Positions 1-10,598 are shown, counted from the first letter of the stretch. The stretch is 64,000 bases of DNA from Candidozyma auris (GCF_003013715.1 NC_072813.1:2046001-2110000); one strand, 5' to 3'. The notes: generated from the sequence alone by a model not told the origin. Numbers and translations are program-made.

Positions 1-298
1 TCACGTTTGATGTACTCACATATTCATGTATGTTCAAGAAGTTTAAAAGTAAGAACCTTGGTTGCTTCCACAAATACTTGTTACTTTGAAAAAAATTGAC
101 TCTAATGAGTACTTGAGGAAATCTCACATCAAGCGAGTGTATCTTTAAATTCCTTCCTTTTCTTCAACACATATAGAATACCTGCAGATTACATATAAAT
201 CAAATGGTGCAAGGTCAATAAAGCTTTTCACTGAAGTTGCCGTATTTCCTATTGCAACTGGAGCGGTATTTACCAGATGTCTCGCCACAAGATTCTGA
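1..298. other. Gene-free edge, presumed PPE1 promoter
   Basis: No credible coding sequence is visible. The only long open frame here, on the minus strand, begins with TTG and overlaps PPE1. The stretch lies directly upstream of the PPE1 ATG and most likely holds its promoter and 5' leader. Confidence 0.6.
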
Positions 299-1417
299 AT
301 GAGTGACTTGGAAAGAAAATTATTTGAAACGAAAAGACTGAAGGTTTCTCTCGAGCCGATCGAAGAGCAGCCGACTGAAAGATATGCTCTCGATAATACC
401 CAGAAGGAAGTCAGACACTTGATGAATGAATCCTGGAGAAACACTCTTTTTGAGCAACGCAAAAAATTGTTAACTTTTGAGGATAAGTTTTATCGAGACT
501 CTACCCATTATGTTCAAACATATTATCTACCCCCAGAGCTGAATGATTTACCAGTGTTGGTGTGTCATCACGGCGCTGGGTCATCATCACTGACATTTCT
601 TGCCTTCATTTCAGCTCTAAAATCACAGACTGAATATCCCCGTCCAGGTGTTTTTCTATTTGATATGTTTGGCCATGGTCGATCTACTGACCGTCCAGAG
701 AAGAATTATGAATTGGACGCTTTGACTGACGATTTTAGTTTCATCATGACGGAGTTCTTGGCAAGGACTCTGGCCAAAAGACTTTTTTTTATTGGTCATT
801 CACTTGGAGGATCTATAATGACCAACTTTCTCGCTAGGGATAATCTGTTGTTGCAGAAAGTTTCTGGATTAGCTCTCTTGGATATTGTTGAGGAAACGGC
901 TGTGCGGTCTCTCAATAAAGTTAGCTTCTTTCTTAAGTCCAGGCCAAGGCAATTTAATGACTATGAAGATGCGATGTATTGGCATTTGAACAGCAAGCTA
1001 TTGAATAATGAAGAGTCTGCGAAACTCAGTATTTATGATCTTTTCACCGAAGACGCTCAAGGATGTCTCAAGTGGCGTGCTGATTTAGAAGGCATGGCAC
1101 ATTTCTGGGGAGATTGGTTTCTTGGAATGTCTGAGAAGTTTTTAAGGTGTGACGAACCTATGACAAAGAAGATACCTAAACTTCTTGTTCTTGCGGGTAA
1201 CGAGCATCTTGACAAGGACTTGATCATCGGACAAATGCAAGGAAAATATCAGCTATTAGTATTTGATAATCTACTTGAGACAGGCCATTTCATTCAAGAG
1301 GATATTCCCAAGAAGCTTAGCATCAGCATTTTGGAATTCTTGAAGAGACATGACATCGCATACATTGAGCGCACACAGACAACCAGAAGGTCTCTTTGGG
1401 GTGGTTCGATACATTAA
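299..1417 (+). CDS. PPE1: Protein phosphatase methylesterase 1 (PP2A demethylase)
   Basis: An alpha/beta-hydrolase that removes the C-terminal methyl ester from the PP2A catalytic subunit. The 372-residue protein carries the family's HHGAGSS oxyanion block near residues 89-95 and the nucleophile elbow GHSLGGS near residue 165. A LDIVEE block follows, then GNEHLDKDLIIGQMQGKYQL and TGHFIQED, which contains the catalytic His. Length and motif order match S. cerevisiae Ppe1. The ATG at 299 gives MSDLERK, close to the yeast start. A CTG codon at 590-592 falls where relatives usually have Leu. The gene converges on QNS1 with only 24 bases between stop codons, so the 3' ends of the transcripts probably overlap. 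Confidence 0.95.
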   Translation: MSDLERKLFETKRLKVSLEPIEEQPTERYALDNTQKEVRHLMNESWRNTLFEQRKKLLTFEDKFYRDSTHYVQTYYLPPELNDLPVLVCHHGAGSSSLTFLAFISALKSQTEYPRPGVFLFDMFGHGRSTDRPEKNYELDALTDDFSFIMTEFLARTLAKRLFFIGHSLGGSIMTNFLARDNLLLQKVSGLALLDIVEETAVRSLNKVSFFLKSRPRQFNDYEDAMYWHLNSKLLNNEESAKLSIYDLFTEDAQGCLKWRADLEGMAHFWGDWFLGMSEKFLRCDEPMTKKIPKLLVLAGNEHLDKDLIIGQMQGKYQLLVFDNLLETGHFIQEDIPKKLSISILEFLKRHDIAYIERTQTTRRSLWGGSIH

Positions 1418-1441
1418 ACAATTACACGATACACCATCATT

Positions 1442-3565
1442 CTACTGTGCTTCTCCATCCGTTTTACCAATTTTGTGGACCATTTCATCAATTTTCTTAC
1501 TGGCTAATGGAAAGCGCGGGTTGATTAAAAATGGTCTCAAATCGAAACGATTGTCATCGGGCGAATATTGTTCGGCGTGATAGGCTGGCGTCATTGTAGT
1601 CATTTTATGGCGGTTAATAGCGTAAAAGAACCAAAACTTTTTCACTTTTTCGGCAACGATTTCTGCGGAGTAGTTGAAAGGAGGCTGAGACCATTCATGA
1701 TATAGTTTGATGAACATCGATTGTGGTCCACATTTATCCACCTTACGTAGCTTACCAAAACGAGAGAGCTCAGCATAAGTCATACCCATGTCGACTTCAT
1801 CAGACTGAACGTAATCCTTCGTGATGGGCTCTAACTCTGCGGTAGGAGTAGCGTCCAAAAAATCTTTCAAAATCGGAAGCTCGTAACAATCTCTCGCCCA
1901 TTTTATAAACGATTTTAGATCAGTCTTAGAAATCCCGCCGATCGGATTGATATCAGCACTAGAGCAATCGTATTTGGTGAGATACCCTCGTAAACATTCA
2001 TCAACATTGGCGCTTCCCAAAACTAGCAAACTGCCCTTACGTTGATAAGTCCAAGGTAGCAACTGAGCAAAAAGGTAACTGAGTACCATTCTCAAACGGG
2101 CCTGGATATTTTGCAACGCAAGATTCTCTATATTTGACCCTCCAAATATTTTGAACACTGGGCGGCGTCCAGTGGCAATTTCAAAAAGCCGAACAACCGA
2201 AGAAATGACTGCATCCATGTTTAAGTCGACATGATTTGAGCCAATATCGATCGCAAGGTCCTTTGCTCTTTGACGAGTATCATTTGAGGAGTTGGTGGTT
2301 CCCATAAATGAAGTATAAAAAAGTCGTCCTGCGACCTCTTGTGGCGAGGTTGGACTAAATTTGCAATCATTTGTAAGTTCACGAATATCACTGAGAACCT
2401 CTTGATTACCATTTTTGATAGCTTGTACCACTTGGCGGCACATAGAGTGGACTATCACAGCAGTTGCACAAGAATCGATGCCTCCGCTAAGAGGCAAGAA
2501 AAAGCCACCTGCTTTCGATCTCCTCAAATAATCCCACAACCAACATGCTGGCCCGAGAGCGATTTCCTCCTCGGGGAGAAAATAGTGAATGTCAACTGGC
2601 TTTGCAGATACGATGTCGTGATTCAATGTATTCGAGGGGTTTGCGAGCTCGAAATCGACATAGATATTATGATAAGAATGCGTTTGCGCCACAGATTGAA
2701 GTGCAGCTGATTTCTGTGAACGATATGATCGAACATCGTCTAAATCAATAGTTGCTGCTATAACCTCAACATCGTTTAGGGAAAATTGATTTCCCTGTGC
2801 AACCATAGCACCATTAACAACAATGCTTGCACAGCCATCATAATATAAACGATCGCCATCACATCCTTTTTGATTGGAATAGATATAAACGCCTCCACAT
2901 TTTTTTGTTGCCTCCGCAATGAGTTGCATCCTAGTGTCAAGTTTACGAAGCTCGTGATGTGAGCCTGAGGAATTAGTGATTATCTCAACACCGTCCAAAG
3001 CCATGGAGATATGCGGAGACTGTGGGGTGAATAACTCTTCACAAGTTTCTGCTCCAATCTTGGTGTCTATGGTCTGAATAACACAGTCACCAATGTCTAC
3101 AGTTCGCTGTCCCGTAGCGCGCTGGATACATTTTGGCAAGTAGTACGTTTCATGGTATCTTGGACGCAACCATGGGGTGAAGTACCTCATCTCCCTATAG
3201 TTTCCATCATTTGCAAGGAAAAGTTTTGGCCTTATCAATAGGATTTTCCTGTTGTAACTGATAATTCGGCAATTATACTTGATGGACTTGTGAATAATTG
3301 GCATTCCGATATCAAGGAGAATATCAGATGTCGAGGGATGTTCAAGAATCTGTGCATACATATCCCATGAATTATCAAACAAGTCGTTTTCGGCAAAATG
3401 ATCGAGGCACCCATAACCAGTAATCTCAAGCTCGGGACCCACTCTCAATGAGGCATTTCGCTTCTTGGCCTCCTCAATGCTTCTAATGATTCTATCGCGA
3501 TTTCCCTCGAAATCAAGCGCCCATTGGTTCAAGTTGCAGGTCGCAATGGTTACAAACTGCCCCAT
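1442..3565 (-). CDS. QNS1: Glutamine-dependent NAD+ synthetase
   Basis: Makes NAD+ from nicotinic acid adenine dinucleotide, ATP and glutamine, the last step shared by the de novo and salvage routes. The 707-residue protein has the two expected parts. The N-terminal nitrilase-type glutaminase carries the triad Glu45, Lys114 and Cys175 (in GAETCEELFTP). The C-terminal ATP-dependent synthetase has the SGGIDS pyrophosphatase loop at 360-365. The block VLGSANVDECLRGYLTKYDC is also typical of eukaryotic Qns1. Length equals that of the yeast enzyme (about 714). The start is the first ATG. It converges with PPE1. Confidence 0.97.
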   Translation of the reverse strand: MGQFVTIATCNLNQWALDFEGNRDRIIRSIEEAKKRNASLRVGPELEITGYGCLDHFAENDLFDNSWDMYAQILEHPSTSDILLDIGMPIIHKSIKYNCRIISYNRKILLIRPKLFLANDGNYREMRYFTPWLRPRYHETYYLPKCIQRATGQRTVDIGDCVIQTIDTKIGAETCEELFTPQSPHISMALDGVEIITNSSGSHHELRKLDTRMQLIAEATKKCGGVYIYSNQKGCDGDRLYYDGCASIVVNGAMVAQGNQFSLNDVEVIAATIDLDDVRSYRSQKSAALQSVAQTHSYHNIYVDFELANPSNTLNHDIVSAKPVDIHYFLPEEEIALGPACWLWDYLRRSKAGGFFLPLSGGIDSCATAVIVHSMCRQVVQAIKNGNQEVLSDIRELTNDCKFSPTSPQEVAGRLFYTSFMGTTNSSNDTRQRAKDLAIDIGSNHVDLNMDAVISSVVRLFEIATGRRPVFKIFGGSNIENLALQNIQARLRMVLSYLFAQLLPWTYQRKGSLLVLGSANVDECLRGYLTKYDCSSADINPIGGISKTDLKSFIKWARDCYELPILKDFLDATPTAELEPITKDYVQSDEVDMGMTYAELSRFGKLRKVDKCGPQSMFIKLYHEWSQPPFNYSAEIVAEKVKKFWFFYAINRHKMTTMTPAYHAEQYSPDDNRFDLRPFLINPRFPLASKKIDEMVHKIGKTDGEAQ

Positions 3566-4289
3566 CTCTGCTAATGAGGGAAGGAAGCGCAGTTCTCAAT
3601 TCAATTTGTTGTTCTTCGGTGATGTACAGGACAACTTGTTGAAAATACTGCAAGATTAAGGTGAAGCGCACGTGAATTCATGGCAACGGAATAAGCAAGA
3701 GTCGCATGTCTGAAGACGACGAACTTGTCCTGGGCATGAAAATAAAAATACTTTACGAAAGACCCGGTTGAATCGATTAGTTTTTGTCGAGCAAGAGGAT
3801 ACGGGTAAGGAAAGTAACTTGTTTTATCGGGGTCAAGGGGGTCTAGAAGATGAGTAAGTCTCTTTCATAGAAGTTTCGAGAGTGATATAATTCCTTTAGG
3901 ATATCATCGTCCAGCTCCCCTCCAGCTATTGTGTAATCAAACACTCCTCAGTATTTCATTAAACTAGTACATCTGATACCTGAAGCACACTAATTGAGCT
4001 ATCAATATGGAGGGTGTACCTTTACTAATCATTTGTCTCCTAGCTTGAAACAGTTCGATGATTGTATATTTCTTTTGTTATGCCTGATCCATACTTAGCA
4101 TCACTTTGTTGGAAAAAGTCGTGCTGAAGTGTCGTATCAGGAAGGCAACAGAAAAAAAAAAAGGCTCAACCAAACAAGTAGAGATAAACATAAAATTTTA
4201 AAAATCCGATCGTACATCTTCTTACACAATAAAGCATATTTAGGAACCGCTGGTTGCAAAAACATTTGCAGAGTACCTTTTCGCTCAGG
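3566..4289. other. Intergenic, QNS1 promoter side
   Basis: This 724-base interval lies between the QNS1 start and the 3' end of the dioxygenase gene. Open frames here are short and mostly start with non-ATG codons. I see no RNA gene or repeat. It should hold the QNS1 promoter and the terminator of the gene at 4290-5462. Confidence 0.5.
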
Positions 4290-5462
4290 TCAGAATACCG
4301 TCACAGGATCCTCGCCGCTCGCAATGTTGCACTGATGCATTAGCCTTTTTTCATCAAGACCATTATTCATGCCCTTGAACTCACCTGTTACAGAATGCCA
4401 CACTCCCTGGTTGAAAAAAATGACCAAGTCACCTTCAGACCATCCATGTGCCAACACATTTTTTGAAGCTATTGCCGGGCGCATCAAAGAATAAACTTTT
4501 TTCCTCGCATCCTCCATTTCCAATGTCTCAATCTTATTACCTTTTTTCGTGTGGAGTTTGTAGAGACAGCATCCGTGTACTTGAAGATGGTGCTCACGTG
4601 TAAGAGGATTAGTCCACACCATTGGAAGCTTCTTTATTTTTTCCTCTTCCCAATCAGGTAGATCTGATAATGATAACTCTTTTCCCTCCGATACCATGGT
4701 CAACCCATCTTTCGTCGCTTTCGCACGTGAAATGAAGATATAAGGATGAGGCGCATATTCAACAATGGTATTTAGGGCAAAATCTTTTTCCTCATTAGAT
4801 AATCTGTCGAAAGCCTCTTTGCCACTCACAAAGCAAGTCGCTCCTTGCAGAAGTTGTAAAGAGTCGCCAGAGCCATCATCGTATTCAATTGTTTGAACTT
4901 TGGATGATGGTGGTACTTTTATTCCGAGTAAAGTAGTAACCTTTGGAGGCGACAAGCCATATAATGCCGAATCAATGTGCCACCTGTAGAACCTCGTTTG
5001 ATTCTTTTCTCGAATTTGTTCACTGGAAAGGGGCTCGTGATGAAAAGTAGTATGTGATGGATGAGTGAGATGAATGTCTTCTCCGTTTTCGTTGCCGGGC
5101 TCACCGGCTTTGAAAGTCCCCTGCCCCAATATTTGCACCTGCGGTTGTGACTTAACAGAGCATCCGTCCTTCTTTAACACTGAGTTTTCGTGACGAAACT
5201 CTTTACCGTGGCCATAATTCGCCTCGCCATCATCTTTCGAATCCACTATTGTTTTATCGAACATCTTAGTTAAAAGATACTGACTCTTGGGACTCAACTT
5301 TTCCTGATTTGGTATAATAACAACCAAGTAGTTGTACAAAGCAGTACGCAATTCTTCAAAGTCATTTGGTGTCAACAAACTGGGGTCTTCACGAGCGTAA
5401 GATGGAAGCTCGATAGAGCACCCAAAATTGCGGTCAAAAGGTTTGATTTGTAATTTTGTCAT
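4290..5462 (-). CDS. XAN1: Alpha-ketoglutarate-dependent xanthine dioxygenase, XanA-like (TauD/TfdA family)
   Basis: Probably a non-haem Fe(II) dioxygenase that hydroxylates xanthine to urate using 2-oxoglutarate and O2. This is the molybdenum-free route known from Aspergillus nidulans XanA and Schizosaccharomyces pombe. Residues 160-175 hold the HxD iron ligands (His162, Asp164) within YRWHIDSALYGLSPP. The distal ligand is His356 in GVWHSV, and Arg373 follows as the likely oxoglutarate-binding Arg. The blocks GATCFVSG, VEYAPHPY and LPMVWTNPLTREHHLQV are hallmarks of the XanA subfamily rather than taurine or sulphonate dioxygenases. Length (390) matches XanA (about 370). The upstream region has several CGG/CCG palindromes, suggesting a zinc-cluster regulator. 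Substrate is inferred from subfamily only. Confidence 0.85.
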   Translation of the reverse strand: MTKLQIKPFDRNFGCSIELPSYAREDPSLLTPNDFEELRTALYNYLVVIIPNQEKLSPKSQYLLTKMFDKTIVDSKDDGEANYGHGKEFRHENSVLKKDGCSVKSQPQVQILGQGTFKAGEPGNENGEDIHLTHPSHTTFHHEPLSSEQIREKNQTRFYRWHIDSALYGLSPPKVTTLLGIKVPPSSKVQTIEYDDGSGDSLQLLQGATCFVSGKEAFDRLSNEEKDFALNTIVEYAPHPYIFISRAKATKDGLTMVSEGKELSLSDLPDWEEEKIKKLPMVWTNPLTREHHLQVHGCCLYKLHTKKGNKIETLEMEDARKKVYSLMRPAIASKNVLAHGWSEGDLVIFFNQGVWHSVTGEFKGMNNGLDEKRLMHQCNIASGEDPVTVF

Positions 5463-5522
5463 TGAGAAGGTTGATCCTTATCAGGAGGTGAGTATAGTTT
5501 CGTATTATATATGCTGGAAAAT

Positions 5523-5589
5523 CCGCGGACATCCCGCGGGCGGTCGCGCTCTCACTAGTCTGACCATCGGTTGACCGAAAAACCCGCGG
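5523..5589. promoter_or_regulatory. Cluster of CGG/CCG palindromes upstream of XAN1-like gene
   Basis: Within 67 bases there are three CCGCGG palindromes (5523-5528, 5534-5539 inside CCCGCGGG, 5584-5589). There is also one inverted repeat TCGG-TTGA-CCGA at 5567-5578. They lie 61-127 bases upstream of the ATG. Gal4-type Zn2Cys6 factors bind CGG half-sites in this arrangement. The purine regulator UaY and the pyrimidine regulator Ppr1 use TCGG-N6-CCGA, so the spacing here (4) differs from theirs. A GATAAG (minus strand, 5477-5482) lies 15 bases from the ATG. Binding is inferred. Confidence 0.5.
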
Positions 5590-5667
5590 CAGTTCCGCTA
5601 ATAGGGAAGTATGCATTTCCTGCATGTTCTTCATGCAACCAGAGCTCTCCATGATCCTGTATATACA

Positions 5668-7980
5668 CTACTCAGAGATTGCAAAGTAGTTAGCCTGGTC
5701 ATTGGTATTCCCATTGCCTGCACCACTGTGATCAATACCGAATACTGTGAGTGAAGAGTTCTCGTTATTTGGCATGATAGTTTGCGCAGCAGCCGCCCCG
5801 ACAGTTGCAACGAGTGGAGTCCTTACCGGAGGAGCTGCAATCAAATTTGTTTGGGAACTACTCCATGATAAGCCACCGGTATTAGTTGACTCTGAAAAAG
5901 CACTGTAGGAAGATGCTTCTAACAAAATTGTTAGATCTTTGGTTGCTTTTGTGAGATTTGCCATCGACTGTCGCATTTCGTATAAGATAGGAACATCCTT
6001 CATAATGAGTTTTACTGATGAAAATGTTTGAATTATTGCCTTAAGAAAGGCATTGATGTCATCCCAGAAGATTTTTTTAGAATGATGCGAAGTAGTAGTC
6101 CTAATCGCTGGTAATTTTGAGGAGATTCGCTTAGTTATTTCCATCAAGGAAATACAGGTGTTGGTTAAATCTTTGAATTTGGAAGCAACATTTGAGCTCA
6201 TAACCTGAGAAACATCATTCGTTGATGCAACTGCACTTTTATTGATCGTCTTCGTGAGATCATTGAAAACCACTTGTGCATTCACGACAGCTATGTCAAT
6301 TGCTCCATATAATTTATCGTCGACCTCGTCCACAGAAGCAATGTTATCCAAGTAGTGATGTTGCAAACTTCCCAGTGATTCTTTCAGCAGATCAAGTTGG
6401 ACATCAGATAATTGGGTTGCTTGAAGCTTTGCTCTGATATCCGCAGTTATACCACGCGTTGTTGAACGTTTCATGGTTGGATTCAATATCTTGTGCGCGT
6501 TCATCAATTCATTAAAAGCGCCAAAGATTGTTAAATAGACCATTCTTATGAAGCACACGTCGATACGAGAAACAAAGAATGCAAAGTTATCCAATAAGAA
6601 GTGTAAAGTCTGCCTAAATGACTCAACACAGCTGGTAACTCTAGACACAAGCTCCTCGCTATTGCCCTTGAACTCCTCAACCAGTTCCATTGTACCCACT
6701 AGTAGGTCGATTTCACTTTTGGAATCATGAAGTTTAGTAATCGATCTTGCAGCCACTTTTCTGTCCGTACAGAATCCAGTTAAACGCTTTATAGATGAGT
6801 GAAACTCACTATAAGAAAAAAGAACCTTCCTAGCTACCTTCAACATATTTGATAAGTCAACAGATGTGTCCTCAACGTCAGCTGCCGAAGACAGAGGAAC
6901 ATCATGCGTTCGCACATTGCAAGTTCCAAGTGAGGATTTTCCATTATTATTGTCATTTGCCTTTGTACACTCGTCCAGGCGATCCATCCTATTCTTGAAG
7001 TGGATGCCCTCGTTCAGCGGTAGCTCTTGTAGAGTTGACAATCGACGAAAGTAGGCACCAGACCTAAATTCTGAATCATGAAGCTCAGGTTGTTGTAGCA
7101 TATCGTTAATTTCCGTCATGGTGTTTTGTCGTGATCTTGCTTTGAAAGTCATCGGAGGAGAGCCACTTGAGGTCAATGTAGAAGTTAAATTCTCAGTTTC
7201 ATCGATTGAGAACTCGCTTGAATTATCCAGTTGTTTAACAGAGCGAGGTTCAATCTTCTTATTTTTGTTAATGATCAATCCCATTCTTCTCGAAGCTTTT
7301 GAGGCTTTCATTTTCGATTCTGAGCCTGATTTGACACGCGTGGCTAACGTCTCTTCATTATGAATTTGTTGGCTTATACTCAGTTCAAGAATGACACTAT
7401 TAGAAAGGAGATATGCTTTTAGGCGATTAGTGTCCTTCTCTAAAGCTTTCATTGACTGGGACGATGGAATTATTAATGGGTTTCCGCTTATAAACAATTT
7501 CTCCAAGGATATCAACTCACCTAGAACCGGTGGAATATAGGAAAATTCGTTGTTGCTTAGATTGAGCACTCTGAGATCTTCCAACAAAGCTATAGAGCTA
7601 GAGAGTGTCCAAACTTTATTCGAAGATAAATCAAGAGACTCAAGCTTTGGAAAGCTGCTGTAGACTACTTCCGGTATACTTCTGAATTCATTTCCGTGTA
7701 AGTCTAGCACTCTTAAACGATCGTCACAAACATTGAAAAGACAATCTGGGATTTGCGTTAGCTTATTATCTGCAATCAGTAAACGCTCGATGTGTGTTGA
7801 TGATTCTCGCAAAATTTCTTCTAGAACCTCGATAATTTGAGGAATGCTTGCCTGAGAGGGAAAGCTCGCCAATTTTAAAGTAACACTTCGTTTACTCCTT
7901 AATCCATCTATTTGCTCCATGAGGACATCTGTAATCCTGCTCTTGTGTCCTCCTTCAAAATGGGCATTAGAAGACCACAT
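5668..7980 (-). CDS. SOG2: Leucine-rich repeat protein of the RAM network
   Basis: A component of the RAM (Cbk1-Mob2) signalling network that supports polarised growth and daughter-cell separation. The 770-residue protein has an N-terminal leucine-rich repeat block, about residues 55-175, with repeats such as LRVLDLHGNEF, LESLDLSSNKV and LRVLNLSNNEF. A serine-rich linker follows. The long helical C-terminal half is typical of Sog2 (about residues 375-700). The C-terminus is Ala/Asn-rich. Length is close to the yeast protein (791). Start at the first ATG. Confidence 0.9.
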   Translation of the reverse strand: MWSSNAHFEGGHKSRITDVLMEQIDGLRSKRSVTLKLASFPSQASIPQIIEVLEEILRESSTHIERLLIADNKLTQIPDCLFNVCDDRLRVLDLHGNEFRSIPEVVYSSFPKLESLDLSSNKVWTLSSSIALLEDLRVLNLSNNEFSYIPPVLGELISLEKLFISGNPLIIPSSQSMKALEKDTNRLKAYLLSNSVILELSISQQIHNEETLATRVKSGSESKMKASKASRRMGLIINKNKKIEPRSVKQLDNSSEFSIDETENLTSTLTSSGSPPMTFKARSRQNTMTEINDMLQQPELHDSEFRSGAYFRRLSTLQELPLNEGIHFKNRMDRLDECTKANDNNNGKSSLGTCNVRTHDVPLSSAADVEDTSVDLSNMLKVARKVLFSYSEFHSSIKRLTGFCTDRKVAARSITKLHDSKSEIDLLVGTMELVEEFKGNSEELVSRVTSCVESFRQTLHFLLDNFAFFVSRIDVCFIRMVYLTIFGAFNELMNAHKILNPTMKRSTTRGITADIRAKLQATQLSDVQLDLLKESLGSLQHHYLDNIASVDEVDDKLYGAIDIAVVNAQVVFNDLTKTINKSAVASTNDVSQVMSSNVASKFKDLTNTCISLMEITKRISSKLPAIRTTTSHHSKKIFWDDINAFLKAIIQTFSSVKLIMKDVPILYEMRQSMANLTKATKDLTILLEASSYSAFSESTNTGGLSWSSSQTNLIAAPPVRTPLVATVGAAAAQTIMPNNENSSLTVFGIDHSGAGNGNTNDQANYFAISE

Positions 7981-8149
7981 TATCTTTACTTTCCTTCTTT
8001 TTTATTTTTCGATTTGGTTTGTACTTCGACACTTCGATCAAGAACCTTTCTTTGCACTAATATGATGAGAGGGAAGTTGAGACTCGCGTAAAGGCTCGTT
8101 TCTCGGTACACCTAAATGTTGTACTACATACATGAGCGGCACGGTTTCC

Positions 8150-8893
8150 CTAGCTTGGTATACCCTTGTCCACAGCCGCCTGCCTCTCTTGCCAAACATT
8201 CTGTCCAGAGCAGCTACAAACATATTTGGAATTTTCCCAAGCTCCGGCGCTTCGAGCGATAACTCCACATAACGCACTGATGCTCACGTCTTTCTCCTCG
8301 TTTGAAACAACCATGGCTCTGCCTACTAAATCTTTCACACCGACCTCAGCACGCATGAATGCTTGTCCCGCAAACAAATCTTCAGTTTCAGAACCAGACT
8401 TCGCGTCTGGGTTTTTGTTCGCAGATATTGGTTGAATGACCTCAATCGATGGAAGACTGAGGAAGACCAGTCCCGTGGTAAGCGCACCTTGACTTAAATT
8501 ACCTGAACATCTGATCAGAGGATAATACTTCCCCTTTGGAAGTCCAGATATGGAAAGATCCACCAATACGTTTTTTTGACTCACTTGCACAATCCTAGCT
8601 AACCCTCTCACTGGCTGTTTCATCATTTGGGGATCAAAGGACTCCAAAATGCATACGGCAGCTGAGTCAGGCTGACCAGTTCCTCTGATAATAGCATCCT
8701 TTCCGATGGCCTGGAGCAGTTTCACAATGGAGGAGGGAGGTACGCAACCCCTAACAACTATTGTCTGTGAGACAAGGTCCACCTCAATTTCATCCAAGCC
8801 ACTTAGCGGCATCAATGCTTGACGTACAGCGTGTACACAAGAATCACAATCTAATTGCACTTGAAAAACTGTCTCGAATGATTCTGTAGCCAT
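8150..8893 (-). CDS. CCS1: Copper chaperone for Cu,Zn superoxide dismutase
   Basis: Delivers copper to Sod1 and forms its disulphide. From the ATG at 8893 (MATESFETVF) the protein is 247 residues. The N-terminal Atx1-like domain has the copper motif DCDSC near residues 15-19 (CxxC; the usual preceding Met position is Leu). The central SOD1-like domain includes GKDAIIRGTGQPDSAAV and RGLARIVQV. The C-terminal domain III has the essential CxC (VCSCSG) followed by VWQER, matching the yeast CACTG-VWEER block. The frame stays open 15 bases further upstream, but only to a TTG. A divergent interval separates it from CAF40. Confidence 0.95.
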   Translation of the reverse strand: MATESFETVFQVQLDCDSCVHAVRQALMPLSGLDEIEVDLVSQTIVVRGCVPPSSIVKLLQAIGKDAIIRGTGQPDSAAVCILESFDPQMMKQPVRGLARIVQVSQKNVLVDLSISGLPKGKYYPLIRCSGNLSQGALTTGLVFLSLPSIEVIQPISANKNPDAKSGSETEDLFAGQAFMRAEVGVKDLVGRAMVVSNEEKDVSISALCGVIARSAGAWENSKYVCSCSGQNVWQERQAAVDKGIPS

Positions 8894-9561
8894 CTTTAAA
8901 TTCACCAAACTTGTAGGTTGCAGGAGCTCTTGAAATGTGACAGGAGATTATATACAGAACATTTCGAAGATAGAATATGTCGGCACAACCCTTCCTCAAC
9001 ATTCGACTTCAGGTTGTTTAGGATTTTAGACAATCTTTTATCAAGCTCGTCTATCAGGTTAACTAAGAGATATATGTGCTTTAAGATGTGATTTTGGTGA
9101 ACCACAGAGAACAAAGACAATGGAAGAAACCGCGATATACGTTCTGCCCAGTTGATCTGAAGTAAAAATTGCCAGCATTTTCTAGATATGTATCAAAGAC
9201 GCCTTCATTGTCCTTAATTCTCTTAATGCCACAAGCATCCTTCTACACTCTGAAAAGTCATACGTATAAGACATACTCAATAATTGCCATTGTAGTTATA
9301 GCTTGATATTTATTGGATTTTTTTCGAATAACCATCGGGAATGTTCAAAAAGCACTGAAGCTCATTGAATTTCTAATAATGTTCTAAAGATTACAATATA
9401 AAATCTGAATTGACTATGGGCGGCGTTTCACAAACTGAGACAGTTTTAGCGGAGGTAGGACTTTCGCAGACTAGAAGTGGTATCTGCACTACCACGACAT
9501 TTTGATTCTTCACGGCTTCTTTCTCCAGCTTTTTTCTAGCATTTTAAAGTCTTGTGCCCCA
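8894..9561. other. Divergent promoter CCS1 / CAF40
   Basis: A 668-base interval between two divergently transcribed starts. An open frame at 8902-9120 on minus begins with TTG and has no internal Met, so I do not call it. No RNA gene or repeat is seen. Confidence 0.5.
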
Positions 9562-10524
9562 ATGTCAAAAGATGCATCTGATCTACCTCCACCGCCATCA
9601 GATGGGCAAAAAATAAAAGCGTTGAATGACAAGCACATATATCAGTGGATTACGGAATTGGCGACAGGCAGTAATAGAGAAAGAGCTTTACTCGAGTTGG
9701 GAAAAAAGAGAGAGCAGTATGACGATCTTGCATTAGTGCTTTGGAACTCGTTTGGTGTGATGACAGCTCTTTTAGAAGAGATCATTTCAGTCTACCCGTT
9801 CTTGAATCCTCCAGTGTTGACGGCCTCCGTCTCAAATAGAGTTTGTAATGCTCTAGCATTGTTACAGTGTGTCGCATCTAACGCTCAAACAAGAGGCGCT
9901 TTCCTCAATGCAAACATGCCTTTGTATTTATACCCGTTTTTGTCTACGAATGCGAGACAGAGATCGTTTGAGTACTTACGTCTAACTAGTTTGGGAGTGA
10001 TCGGTGCGTTAGTGAAGAATGATACACCGGAAGTCATCAATTTTCTTTTAGCGACCGAAATTGTACCGTTATGTTTGAACATCATGGAAATTTCCTCAGA
10101 GCTATCCAAAACTGTTGCAATTTTTATCCTTCAGAAGATATTGCTAGATGACCAAGGTCTTTCATATATTTGCACGACGTACGAGAGATTTCATACGGTG
10201 GCTTCCGTCTTATCAAAGATGATTGATCAACTTAGTGCTTCTGTGGGTTCATCAAGTATTGCTACTCAGGCTGAGCATCAGGTATCTCACTCTTCAAGCA
10301 ATTTGCATTCTGGTCAGCCTCCATCCGGTAGTTCTGGTCGTTTACTCAAGCATGTAGTCCGCTGCTACATGCGTTTATCAGACAATTTAGAAGCAAGGAA
10401 GGCACTTGCATCTATATTACCAGAACCTTTGAGGGATGGGACATTCTCTCTGATTTTGCAAGACGATATAGCAACAAAACGCTGTCTTGGACAACTTTTA
10501 TTAAACATCAACGAAGAGAACTAG
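9562..10524 (+). CDS. CAF40: CCR4-NOT complex subunit, CNOT9/Rcd1 family
   Basis: An armadillo-repeat scaffold of the CCR4-NOT deadenylase. The 320-residue protein contains the conserved Rcd1 core: [86 protein letters not shown] and [18 protein letters not shown] Pro-rich head (DLPPPPSDG) replaces the longer Gln-rich head of S. cerevisiae Caf40 (373 residues). The open frame extends upstream to 9502 but only to a TTG; the first ATG is 9562. A MATE gene follows on the same strand 74 bases after the stop. Confidence 0.95.
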   Translation: MSKDASDLPPPPSDGQKIKALNDKHIYQWITELATGSNRERALLELGKKREQYDDLALVLWNSFGVMTALLEEIISVYPFLNPPVLTASVSNRVCNALALLQCVASNAQTRGAFLNANMPLYLYPFLSTNARQRSFEYLRLTSLGVIGALVKNDTPEVINFLLATEIVPLCLNIMEISSELSKTVAIFILQKILLDDQGLSYICTTYERFHTVASVLSKMIDQLSASVGSSSIATQAEHQVSHSSSNLHSGQPPSGSSGRLLKHVVRCYMRLSDNLEARKALASILPEPLRDGTFSLILQDDIATKRCLGQLLLNINEEN

Positions 10525-10598
10525 CAGAATTTTGCGCGCATGCATATAATAATCCACAAAACAACGATCAAAATTATTTCACCACCAATTGAATTTTT

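Noticed and set aside
8902..9120. 72-codon leucine-rich frame just upstream of CCS1 on the same strand
   Set aside because: It begins with TTG and contains no ATG. The amphipathic look tempted me towards a DASH-type small protein, but no family match held.
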